From contig CATNEN010000038.1 of NCBI GenBank assembly GCA_950097015.1, positions 17,246,001 through 17,310,000 of the forward strand: 64,000 nt of DNA. Direction: 5' to 3'. Shown piece by piece: positions 33,980 to 45,028 of the stretch. This stretch comes from Macrostomum hystrix. Lineage: Eukaryota > Platyhelminthes > Macrostomidae. The position numbers and the translations under genes are program-made. Each line of letters begins with the position of its first letter. The stretch's first letter is position 1. The notes beneath the pieces are model-generated. The model was not told where the DNA came from. It was given only the letters and a program-made list of their open reading frames with translations, and did not search any database.

Positions 33980-36445
33980 CCTGATGCCACTAGGAGTCTT
34001 GAGGTATAATAAATTTGATAAATTATATATTTTCAATCAATCGGTCTTGTCTTCTGAACTCTAAAGACTAGAGTTTAGGTTTTAGAGAAGGCTTTAAAGG
34101 AGAAAATTAAACCGAATGTAATGATTTAATATTTATATCTTGAGTAAGCTTAATTTAGTACTCAAACGTATTTAAAAACAACGATACTAAAAATTTGCTG
34201 TATGATTTCACTCAAGCAGACGTAGCAGCTTTATAGATAGCAGACAGTGATTTCTAGTTAAGATGCACAGCGACGTAACTCAGAGCAACCGGTGCATTTC
34301 TTACTTTGACACGCCGGCGTGCGCAGTTCAATAAAGAATTTAAATCTGCGCGAAAAATGATTCATACTAATTGTTAGCAAAATAATACAACAACTACACA
34401 AAAATCACGATTAGGAAGCCAACGTTTTAAAAAAAAGAAGATGTAAATTTCACTAGTTATTATATATTTATTTTTTGTACAATTTTATTAGTACACTGGG
34501 TTTTACGACTAAGGAACTGCGACTACGGTATCAGCAACGGCACCGAAATAACTTACAATTAGTTTCTTGCACTGGCCAAAGAAATGACGTAAAAACCTTT
34601 AACGCTAAAAATAAACTGAAACTAAATAACAGTCAATCAATAAATCAAACATCAATTTAAATAAAAAAAATCTTATTTCACAGCTTTATAAATAAAAGGG
34701 CATTTCAATGTTGTCAAAAATCTCTTGTAAATAATTGAACTTTTTGTTAATCGTTTTTACAACGACCACTAGGAGTTAGACTCCTCATAGGAGTCTACTG
34801 CGCTTTTGTCTCTGAACCATAAGCTTCAATTTTGTCGGTAAATCCTATAATGACCATAAACCAAATTTAAGATATATTGTGCTTCGAAACCAGATCTAAA
34901 TATTTTAAATGAGCAACTTTAGCTTATGCACTAAGTGCCTACTTTCTAATCAAATACTAAAATCTGAGAGTGCTAATTGACAAAAAATAAACTTATTGAC
35001 AGAAAAATCCAATTTTTGTGTATAAATATACGAGCGTAGTCCATCTAATGCTAATGCTAAAACCAAAAAGCCGCAGCATGGATTTGAAAAAATCTAAACG
35101 CATGGTATAATTTTGAAATTTGTTTCATAATATTTATGAATTGAATGTAAGATAATGTCATAATAGATATTCATAATTATTTATTATACATGTGCGCAGC
35201 TGCAGCATCACACATCAGAAAAACTTGCTCATGATAGGTTTCTACTTTAACCTCTATAAGCTTGCAAGTAGAGTATATAACATACTGATTTATGCATGAG
35301 AAACTTAACAGATGCAGAAATAATCTATTAAATAAATCGTTTTATTCAGCAAGTCACAAACGTGCCACAGCTAAATGTGCTTCACTATGTATATGGCTCC
35401 ACGTGATTGCTTAGGAATATATTTGGCAAAATAATATATATATAGCCTCGCTGAGTGGTACACCCTTAATTCACACATCGATTGGACAATTAGGAGTATA
35501 ATAAAACACACTTTCATCCTACTATAAGTAACATATCAGTAATTTCGTTAAAAATTTGTTTACCTTACCATAACACTATGCTTACGTTATACTCATAAAA
35601 ATATATTATAATTTAACAGCGATCAGACAGATAATTCATGTCAAATAAAAAACTATGAATTAAATAAAACAACCAATTAAATAACATTATGCGCGTAAAT
35701 TTGAACACACCGTCATTAAAAGTAACAAGTAAATATCGACTTGCGAATGACGGCTAATTTGAATGACACTATCATTACTGATTCTGTGGGTCACTGGGAT
35801 TCAAAACATTTATTTTATGCTGAAAGAAAACAATAACGATGTACACTTGGCCGAAATACTTTAGAGCAAAATATAGATCGCAAACTATATTTCATACAGT
35901 AAATATTGTGAATGTGGCTAATTCAAGTAGGAATAGACGAGTTGAATATTCCATTTATTCTAATGAATAACAATTAATAACAATAACTACAAGTAATAGT
36001 ACTTTAAGTAGGATATGCGAAATTTAATTTAAATGAAAAATAAAATAATAACAGTATGATACAAAAAACTAATTTATAGTAGGTATGCGTACTGAAATGA
36101 ACCTAGTTAATCAAGTAAGGGATATCATTACTATCTACCACATAATATTTGCTACAATAGTCAATAAATAAGCATCAATATGTTAATTATTACATTCATC
36201 CGTTGTATAGGAAGTCACATTTGTGAACATGCACTTTAACAGATTGAGTTCATTCTATAGTAAAAATATATATATAGTTCAGCAAGGAGCAGTACAGAGG
36301 GCCATCTTAATATATACGAATTGCAAAAGTACATCATTGACAGACTGGCAATTAACAAATCTGCTCAGAAATTCTAGCAGAGCAGCCTCAGCACATGTAG
36401 CCAATACTAATGGAAGCAAGATAGATTAGGCTGGTATTGTCCTTA
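33980..36445. other. Intergenic region between MAP1 and the TAB2-like gene
   Basis: 2.5 kb, mostly AT-rich, between the MAP1 start codon and the TAB2-like 3' end (same strand). It should hold the MAP1 promoter. A CpG-containing palindrome acgccggcgt lies at 34311-34320, about 330 bp upstream of the MAP1 ATG. No SINE, array or coding is visible. Confidence 0.5.
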
Positions 36446-36465
36446 GTTCAAGGTGGAGATAGCTG

Positions 36466-36888
36466 AGAGTGATACAAGGAGTGCACTGAGAGTGACCCAA
36501 CCAAAGGAGTGCACAGAGAGTGATCCAAGGAGTGCACTGAGAGTGACCCAAGGAGTGCACTGAGAGTGACCCAACCAAAGGAGTGCACAGAGAGTGATCC
36601 AAAGAGTGCACTGAGAGTGATCCAAGGAGTGCACTGAGAGTGATACAAGGAGTGCACTAAGATTGATCCAAGGAGTTCTCTGAGAGTGATCCAAGGAGTG
36701 CACTGAGAGTGATCCAAGGAGTGCACTGAGAGTGACCCAACCAAAGGAGTGCACAGAGAGTGATCCAAAGAGTGCACTGAGAGTGATCCAAGGAGTGCAC
36801 TGAGAGTGATCCAAAGAGTGCACTGAGAGTGATCCAAAGAGTGCACTGAGAGTGATACAAAGAGTGCACTGAGAGTGATCCAAAGAGT
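36466..36888. repeat. 23-bp tandem array downstream of the TAB2-like stop
   Basis: About 18 units of gtgcactgagagtgatccaa plus agg, with some longer units containing gacccaaccaaaggagtgca. It starts about 120 nt after the stop, so it probably lies in the 3' UTR. Confidence 0.95.
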
Positions 36889-37009
36889 TACCACATAGGT
36901 GGAGAAGAGACGGAGCACTATTCGATATCAGGCACCAATCGATTGAATACCGGGGACATATTTGTCATTGGATTAGTAGTTAAACCAGCCTAGTCAGAGG
37001 GTGGGCTCC

Positions 37010-40000
37010 TTAATGCGGCTGTTGGCCAACGCGTTGATTCCCGCCGTTGCCACCGCCGCCGCCACCGCCGGGGCTGCCACCGATGCCGCAGACGCAGCCG
37101 GGGCCGACGCAGAACGGATGACCGCCGGTCGTATTCGGCCTTGGTGTGCTGCACATTTCGCACTCCTTCAAATCTGGATAATTCTCGAAGGTGCACTTGC
37201 GGCACTGCCAGGGTTGGGCACTGGGCGCCGGATCGTCCTCCGCAATGGACTGGTGAGACCTGTGCTGCGCCAGTGGATGCGTCGGCACAACTGGAGTTTG
37301 CGGTGCTGAGCGGGCCATATCTGCTGGCGACGATTGAAAAATAGTTATAAAGACTACAAAATTTCGATCGAAAAAAACTGGGATTTAAGTTTGAAGGAAA
37401 TACCATTCGGGAATCCCATTCGGGAATCCCATTCGGGAATCCCATTCGGGAATCCCATTCGGGAATCCCATTCGGGAATCCCATTCGGGAATCCCATTCG
37501 GGAATCCCATTCGGGAATCCCATTCGGGAATCCCATTCGGGAATCTCATTTGGGAATCTCATTCGGGAATCCCATTAAGGAATCTCATTCGAGAATCCTT
37601 TTTTGGAGTCGCTTTAGATATATAGGGCAACTTGCCTGGTATTTGTCTATGGCCAGGTTGTTGCTGAGGCCCAGGAGGACTAGACACCTGATGCTGATAC
37701 CGCTGCTGCTGCGTTTTATCGTTCGCGACAGTATTAACTGACGTCGATGACAATCCGCCAGTCCCGGCTGAGGAAGCAGTGGAAGACGACACTGATGACA
37801 GCGACGTCAAGGAGGGTTGTTGACGCGGAGGGAGCGGCGGCGGAGCTCCAGACGGACTCGCTAGCGTCGGCGGCGGAGCACAGCTTCGTCTGAGCTCGTA
37901 GCGCAGCTCATTGACGAGCACCTCGAAGCAGCAGTCGCTGCCGCCAGCGACTGCGTCGGAACCTCGAACTCTCGCAGAGCCGTGGTCGTGCTCACCGCTG
38001 GCCAGCTGGTTTCGACGGCAAGTCAGCAGAGATTGGAGCAGGTCGCGCCGGATTGACAGGTCTGACTGCAGCTTCTGCAGCTCATTGTACGACTGGCGAC
38101 GACGGCAAGTTAACTGGTGCAGCCGCTTGCGTTGTAGGGCCACTGCACAATGTGGGAGGAATTGTGGACATTTCTAATTCAGGAGTGTTAATTTAAGTAT
38201 TTAGGTTCAGATGCTAGGAAAGTCGCGATTACCCACAGCCAGTCAACCTATCAGACCGGTCATTACCCACAGCCACCCATTATATTAGGCAGGTCATTAC
38301 CCACAGCCACCCATTATATTAGGCAGGTCATTACCCACAGCCACCCATTATATTAGGCAGGTCATTACCCACAGCCACCCATTATATTAGGCAGGTCATT
38401 ACCCACAGCCACCCATTATATTAGGCAGGTCATTACCCACAGCCACCCATTATATTAGGCAGGTCATTACCCACAGCCACCCATTATATTAGGCAGGTCA
38501 TTACCCACAGCCACCCATTATATTAGGCAGGTCATTACCCACAGCCACCCATTATATTAGGCAGGTCATTACCCACAGCCACCCATTATATTAGGCCGGT
38601 CATTACCCACAGCCACCCATTATATTAGGCAGGTCATTACCCACAGCTACCCATTATATTAGGCAGGTCATTACCCACAGCCACCCATTATATTAGGCCG
38701 GTCATTACCCACAGCCACCCATTATATTAGGCCGGTCATTACCCACAGCCACCCATTATATTAGGCAGGTCATTACCCACAGCTACCCATTATATTAGGC
38801 CGGTCATTACCCACAGCCACCCATTATATTAGGCCGGTCATTACCCACAGCCACCCATTATATTAGGCCGGTCATTACCCACAGCCACCCATTATATTAG
38901 GCAGGTCATTACCCACAGCCACCCATTATATTAGGCCGGTCATTACCCACAGCCACCCATTATATTAGGCAGGTCATTACCCACAGCCACCCATTATATT
39001 AGGCCGGTCATTACCCACAGCCACCCATTATATTAGGCCGGTCATTACCCACAGCCACCCATTATATTAGGCAGGTCATTACCCACAGCCACCCATTATA
39101 TTAGGCCGGTCATTACCCACAGCCACCCATTATATTAGGCCGGTCATTACCCACAGCCACCCATTATATTAGGCCGGTCATTACCCACAGCCACCCATTA
39201 TATTAGGCAGGTCATTACCCACAGCTACCCATTATATTAGGCCGGTCATTACCCACAGCCACCCATTATATTAGGCCGGTCATTACCCACAGCCACCCAT
39301 TATATTAGGCCGGTCATTACCCACAGCCACCCATTATATTAGGCCGGTCATTACCCACAGCCACCCATTATATTAGGCCGGTCATTACCCACAGCCACCC
39401 ATTATATTAGGCCGGTCATTACCCACAGCCACCCATTATATTAGGCAGGTCATTACCCACAGCCACCCATTATATTAGGCCGGTCATTACCCACAGCCAC
39501 CCATTATATTAGGCCGGTCATTACCCACAGCCACCCATTATATTAGGCCGGTCATTACCCACAGCCACCCATTATATTAGGCAGGTCATTACCCACAGCC
39601 ACCCATTATATTAGGCAGGTCATTACCCAAAGCCACCCATTATATTAGGCAGGTCATTACCCACAGCTACCCATTATATTAGGCCGGTCATTACCCACAG
39701 CCACCCATTATATTAGGCCGGTCATTACCCACAGCCACCCATTATATTAGGCAGGTCATTACCCACAGCCACCCATTATATTAGGCAGGTCATTACCCAC
39801 AGCCACCCATTATATTAGGCAGGTCATTACCCACAGCCACCCATTATATTAGGCAGGTCATTACTCACAGCCACCCATTATATTAGGCAGGTCATTACCC
39901 ACAGCCACCCATTATATTAGGCAGGTCATTACCCACAGCCACCCATTATATTAGGCAGGTCATTACCCACAGCCACCCATTATATTAGGCAGGTCATTAC

Positions 40001-41962
40001 CCACAGCCACCCATTATATTAGGCAGGTCATTACTCACAGCCACCCATTATATTAGGCAGGTCATTACCCACAGCTACCCATTATATTAGGCCGGTCATT
40101 ACCCACAGCCACCCATTATATTAGGCAGGTCATTACTCACAGCCACCCATTATATTAGGCCGGTCATTACCCACAGCCACCCATTATATTAGGCAGGTCA
40201 TTACCCACAGCCACCCATTAAATTAGGCAGGTCATTACCCACAGCCACCCATTATATTAGGCAGGTCATTACCCACAGCCACCCATTATATTAGGCCGGT
40301 CATTACCCACAGCTACCCAATATATTAGGCAGGTCATTGCCCACAGCCACCCATTATATTAGGCCGGTCATTACCCACAGCCACCCATTATATTAGGCAG
40401 GTCATTACCCACAGCCACCCATTATATTAGGCAGGTCATTACCCACAGCCACCCATTATATTAGGCAGGTCATTACCCACAGCCACCCATTATATTAGGC
40501 AGGTCATTACTCACAGCCACCCATTATATTAGGCAGGTCATTACCCACAGCCACCCATTATATTAGGCAGGTCATTACCCACAGCCACCCATTATATTAG
40601 GCAGGTCATTACCCACAGCCACCCATTATATTAGGCAGGTCATTACTCACAGCCACCCATTATATTAGGCAGGTCATTACCCACAGCCACCCATTATATT
40701 AGGCAGGTCATTACCCACAGCCACCCATTATATTAGGCAGGTCATTACCCACAGCCACCCATTATATTAGGCAGGTCATTACTCACAGCCACCCATTATA
40801 TTAGGCAGGTCATTACCCACAGCCACCCATTATATTAGGCAGGTCATTACCCACAGCCACCCATTATATTAGGCAGGTCATTACCCACAGCCACCCATTA
40901 TATTAGGCCGGTCATTACCCACAGCTGCCCATTATATTAGGCAGGTCATTACCCAGTCATAATATTCACAAAGAATCGGCTCACAATGCGCGTTCACGTC
41001 AGAAGGCTTGCCGGGAGTCACCGCGGGGGCTGTTAAGGGACTCGAACCCGAGCGCAATACTGGCGGAGGCGGCAGCGGCGGCGGCGGCTGCATCGGAGCC
41101 AGTGGTGGAAACGACAGTGGCGGAGTCGTCACCGGTACTAGCACATTCTGCTGCGGACTGTGCGGCTGTAGGTAGCGCAGCATCTCGGAGTCCTGCGGCA
41201 GATTCTCAGTGTCCAGAGTCAGAGGACCGCCGCTAAGCAGGTTCGGCTGGCTTGACGGCGGCCATCGCCGCATGCCGCTGCTGCTGTGGATGTTGTTCGC
41301 TAGCGCAGCGCGACAGTCATCGATATTGTTGCCGCTCTGGTGTGCGAGAGGGAATGCTAACAATGACTCATGTAGTTGACAATGACCTATTTAGCCAGCA
41401 ACGAACCATCTAGCTATTCATGAACCATCTAGCTATCCATGAACCATCTAGCTATCCATGAACCATCTAGCTATCAATCAACCATCTAGCTATCAATCAA
41501 CCATCTAGCTATCCGTGAACCATCTAGCTATCAATCAAACATCTAGCTATCAATCAAACATCTAGCTAGCAATGAACCATCTAGCTATCAATCAACCATC
41601 TAGCTATCCGTGAACCATCTAGCTATCAATCTAACATCTAGCTATCCGTAAACCATCTAGCTATCAATCAAACATCTAGCTATCCGTGAACCATCTAGCT
41701 ATCAATCAAACATCTAGCTAGCAATGAACCATCTAGCTATCAATCAACCATCTAGCTATCCGTGAGCCATCTAGCTATCAATCAACCATCTAGCTATCAA
41801 TCAACCATCTAGCTAATAATGCTAAGAATTACTAATCTAGCTAAAAATGACCCATTATGAATCGCTGGTACATTGAACACTCACTCTCAGAAGATTCTGT
41901 ATTTGCGAAGGACTAACGTGCGGGAACTCAACCCTTAGCCTATGCTCGGGTGAGCCGTCCAT
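37010..41962 (-). CDS. TAB2: TAB2/TAB3 homologue (CUE plus NZF ubiquitin reader)
   Basis: Four exons: 41962-41885, 41336-40985, 38142-37636 and 37320-37010. Phases fit and give 415 residues. Exon 1 and the start of exon 2 encode a CUE domain: RLRVEFPHVSPSQIQNLL joined to SGNNIDDCRAALAN, as in TAB2. Exon 2 is Pro/Ser-rich. Exon 3 begins with a coiled coil (ALQRKRLHQLTCRRRQSYNE). Exon 4 carries an NZF at about residues 350-374: WQCRKC, TFENY, then CEMC, with the four zinc cysteines and the TF pair that in TAB2 contacts distal ubiquitin. TAB2/TAB3 bind K63-linked ubiquitin and activate TAK1. This one is shorter than the vertebrate proteins (about 690 residues) and ends in Gly-rich sequence after the NZF. 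Intron 3 uses a GC donor, and exon 4 has a CAGCAG acceptor. Confidence 0.87.
37402..37601. repeat. 13-bp tandem array in TAB2-like intron 3
   Basis: About 15 units of gggaatcccattc, with gggaatctcatt variants at the right end. The unit holds the partly palindromic core gggaatccc. It fills most of the 315-bp intron. Confidence 0.97.
37634..37635 (-). other. GC splice donor of TAB2-like intron 3
   Basis: On the minus strand the exon 3 end reads ccag|gcaagt. No GT donor near this point keeps the frame; the GC site gives phase 1, which matches exon 4 (g + at = Asp). CAG|GCAAGT is the usual strong consensus of GC-AG introns. Confidence 0.7.
38222..40955. repeat. 34-bp tandem array (about 80 units), TAB2-like intron 2
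   Basis: An array of about 2.7 kb with a strict 34-bp period: gtcattacccacagccaccc, then attatattaggcag. The two main unit types differ by one base (ggcag versus ggccg). Minor variants are acagctaccc and attactcac. It fills almost the whole 2.84-kb intron. Confidence 0.99.
41401..41846. repeat. 19-bp tandem array in TAB2-like intron 1
   Basis: About 23 units of aaccatctagctatcaatc, with ccgtg, ccatg and agcaatg variants. It occupies most of the 548-bp intron. Confidence 0.97.

Positions 41963-41963
<1 letters not shown>

Positions 41964-42002
<39 letters not shown>
41964..42002. repeat. (CAG)13 microsatellite at the TAB2-like start codon
   Basis: Thirteen perfect CAG triplets on plus, hence CTG on the gene's strand, ending one base before the ATG at 41962-41960 (minus reads ctgctgcatggac). 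It lies in the predicted 5' UTR. Confidence 0.95.
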
Positions 42003-42003
<1 letters not shown>

Positions 42004-42227
42004 GAAGTGCGGATGTATTGTAAAAACTGTTTCTTCAAATCAGTAGGAAGCGTGCAGCTACACAATGTGATTATCGAGTGCAATTTTATGCGACTTAACC
42101 ATGAACTTCTATAGTCAACAAGTAGATTATTTGTCACCTCATGGCTGAAATAGAATAATTTTATTCCTATGTTTAAGTCAAAGTTTTGCAATAGTTTGTA
42201 ATAGTCAAGGCATGGAAATTGATCTAT

Positions 42228-43254
42228 TGGTCATTGGCTGCTGTGTCTGTTAACTCCCTGGGTGTTGGTCATTGGCTGCTGTGTCTGTTACTCCCAGGGT
42301 GTTGGTCATTGGCTGCTGTGTCTGTTACTACCAGGGTGTTGGTCATTGGCTGCTGTGTCTGTAACTCCCAGGGTGTTGGTCATTGGCTGCTGTGTCTGTT
42401 ACTACCAGGGTGTTGGTCATTGGCTGCTGTGTCTGTTACTACCAGGGTGTTGGTCATTGGCTGCTGTGTCTGTTAACTCCCTGGGTGTTGGTCATTGGCT
42501 GCTGTGTCTGTTACTCCCAGGGTGTTGGTCATTGGCTGCTGTGTCTGTTACTACCAGGGTGTTGGTCATTGGCTGCTGTGTCTGTAACTCCCAGGGTGTT
42601 GGTCATTGGCTGCTGTGTCTGTTACTACCAGGGTGTTGGTCATTGGCTGCTGTGTCTGTTACTACCAGGGTGTTGGTCATTGGCTGCTGTGTCTGTTAAC
42701 TCCCAGGGTGTTGGTCATTGGCTGCTGTGTCTGTTACTCCCAGGGTGTTGGTCATTGGCTGCTGTGTCTGTAACTCCCAGGGTGTTGGTCATTGACTGCT
42801 GTGTCTGTAACTCCCAGGGTGTTGGTCATTGACTGCTGTGTCTGTTACTACCAGGGTGTTGGTCATTGACTGCTGTGTCTGTTACTACCAGGGTGTTGGT
42901 CATTGGCTGCTGTGTCTGTTACTCCCAGGGTGTTGGTCATTGGCTGCTGTGTCTGTTACTCCCAGGGTGTTGGTCATTGACTGCTGTGTCTGTAACTCCC
43001 AGGGTGTTGGTCATTGACTGCTGTGTCTGTAACTCCCAGGGTGTTGGTCATTGGCTGCTGTGTCTGTAACTCCCAGGGTGTTGGTCATTGGCTGCTGTGT
43101 CTGTAACTCCCAGGGTGTTGGTCATTGGCTGCTGTGTCTGTAACTCCCAGGGTGTTGGTCATTGGCTGCTGTGTCTGTAACTCCCAGGGTGTTGGTCATT
43201 GGCTGCTGTGTCTGTAACTCCCAGGGTGTTGGTCATTGACTGCTGTGTCTTCAG
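42228..43254. repeat. 36-37-bp array upstream of the TAB2-like gene
   Basis: About 28 units of ggtcattggctgctgtgtct, then gttactcccagggtgtt, with taactcc and tactacc variants. On the TAB2-like strand each intact unit contains cagccaatga, a full CCAAT box. About six units carry cattgactg, which breaks the CCAAT core. The array lies 270-1290 bp upstream of the start codon. Confidence 0.97.
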
Positions 43255-43784
43255 CTCTGGGAAGACTAGAAAAAATATAATAAGGAGACCTGTACATGAA
43301 GTGAGAAACAGAGGTAGAAATAATCTATTTGGTCGTAACAAAAAATGAATTAAAAATTGCAAATTAGAAAACTATCAAACAGCCGTTACAAAAGATGTGA
43401 TCACAAATATTTTGTTCGTTATACGGTATATTAATAGCTTATAAAAGTTGATAAAAGACAACATAACGTTAATTAAAAAACACTTAATGGAGGTAAATTA
43501 AACTGATTGTTAAAGTGCTTTTTAAAAGAAAAATTACACAGCTAAAACATCGTCTTTTTTATTATTAGAAAACATGACTCTTCGATCAATAGAGTTGGCA
43601 AAAGTAAGTTATGATATAGTTTTAACATTCGTAGGAGTATAATAATAAGTACATATTGCACACATGTGGTCCACGGCATTATAAAGAATTTTGCATATAA
43701 ACTAATTGACCTCATAAGCATTACAATATAGTAGAAGCACCCGATGTACAAAGAAACTAACAATAGACTAAGAGAATTAGAGAA
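43255..43784. other. Intergenic sequence between two arrays
   Basis: 530 bp of AT-rich DNA without recognised features, between the TAB2-like upstream array and the purine array that follows the RhoGAP stop. Confidence 0.5.
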
Positions 43785-44974
43785 TAATGATGGGAGAAAA
43801 GAGTGATGGGAGAGAAGAGTGATGGGAGAAAAGAGTGATGAGAGAGAAGAGTGATGGGAGAAAAGAGTGATGGGAGAGAAGAGTGATGAGAGAAAAGAGT
43901 GATGGGAGAGAAGAGTGATGGGAGAAAAGAGTGATGGGAGAGAAGAGTGATGGGAGAAAAGAGTGATGGGAGAAAAGAGTGATGGGAGAGAATAATGATG
44001 GGAGAAAAGAGTGATGGGAGAGAAGAGTGATAGGAGAGAAGAGTGATGGGAGAGAAGAGTGATGGGAGAAAAGAGTGATGGGAGAAAAGAGTGATGGGAG
44101 AGAATAATGATGGGAGAAAAGAGTGATGGGAGAGAAGAGTGATGGGAGAGAAGAGTGATGGGAGAGAAGAGTGATGGGAGAAAAGAGTGATGGGAGAAAA
44201 GAGTGATGGGAGAGAATAATGATGGGAGAAAAGAGTGATGGGAGAGAAGAGTGATGGGAGAAAAGAGTGATGGGAGAGAAGAGTGATGGGAGAGAAGAGT
44301 GATGGGAGAGAAGAGTGATGGGAGAAAAGAGTGATGGGAGAGAAGAGTGATGGGAGAGAAGAGTGATGGGAGAGAATAATGATGGGAGAAAAGAGTGATG
44401 GGAGAGAAGAGTGATGGGAGAGAAGAGTGATGGGAGAAAAGAGTGATGGGAGAAAATAGTGATGGGAGAAAAGAGTGATGGGAGAGAATAATGATGGGAG
44501 AAAAGAGTGATGGGAGAAAAGAGTGATGGGAGAGAAGAGTGATGGGAGAAAAGAGTGATGGGAGAAAAGAGTGATGGGAGAGAATAATGATGGGAGAAAA
44601 GAGTGATGGGAGAGAAGAGTGATGGGAGAAAAGAGTGATGGGAGAGAAGAGTGATGGGAGAGAAGAGTGATGGGAGAGAAGAGTGATGGGAGAAAAGAGT
44701 GATGGGAGAGAAGAGTGATGGGAGAAAAGAGTGATGGGAGAAAAGAGTGATGGGAGAGAAGAGTGATGGGAGAAAAGAGTGATGCGAGAGAAGAGTGATG
44801 GGAGAGAAGAGTGGTGGGAGAAAAGAGTGATGAGAGAAAAGAGTGATGGGAGAGAAGAGTGATGGGAGAGAAGAGTGATGCGAGAGAAGAGTGATGGGAG
44901 AGAAGAGTGATGCGAGAGAAGAGTGATGGGAGAGAAGAGTGATGGGAGAAAAGAGTGATGGGAGAGAAAGGTGA
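43785..44974. repeat. 16-bp purine-rich array downstream of the RhoGAP gene
   Basis: About 74 units of gagtgatgggagagaa with an aaaa variant and an ataatgatgggag variant. The plus strand is almost purely purine apart from one T per unit. It begins about 55 nt after the RhoGAP stop, so in the transcript it would be a pyrimidine-rich 3' UTR (ttctctcccatcactc). Confidence 0.98.
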
Positions 44975-45028
44975 ACCATTATAAAAAATTTCGGCGCTTA
45001 AGTAAATGTGAAAACAAGATTGCACTGA

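Noticed and set aside
36990-37562. Open frame joining the 13-bp array to the NZF exon
   Set aside because: It requires intron 3 retention and reads the array as GFPNGIPEWDSRM repeats; the spliced model restores a continuous TAB2-like protein.
38222-40955. CRISPR-like direct repeats
   Set aside because: The units are contiguous, with no unique spacers, inside a eukaryotic intron; this is a minisatellite.
40957-40965. Alternative donor (tgg|gtaatg) for TAB2-like exon 2
   Set aside because: It gives phase 0, which does not fit exon 3 (needs phase 1); the donor cat t|gtgagc at 40984 fits.
41940-42191. Upstream Leu-rich frame overlapping the TAB2-like start
   Set aside because: It has no ATG start, so it is not a convincing upstream open reading frame; it is kept only as a possible non-AUG product of the CTG run.
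42219-43069. Cys/Val-rich open frames on plus
   Set aside because: Products of the 36-37-bp array read in several frames; not a gene.
43757-45025. Minus-strand open frames of about 400 codons (Ser/His/Leu/Pro repeats)
   Set aside because: They come from the 16-bp array, which lacks stops in several frames at once. There is no start context, splicing or homology.
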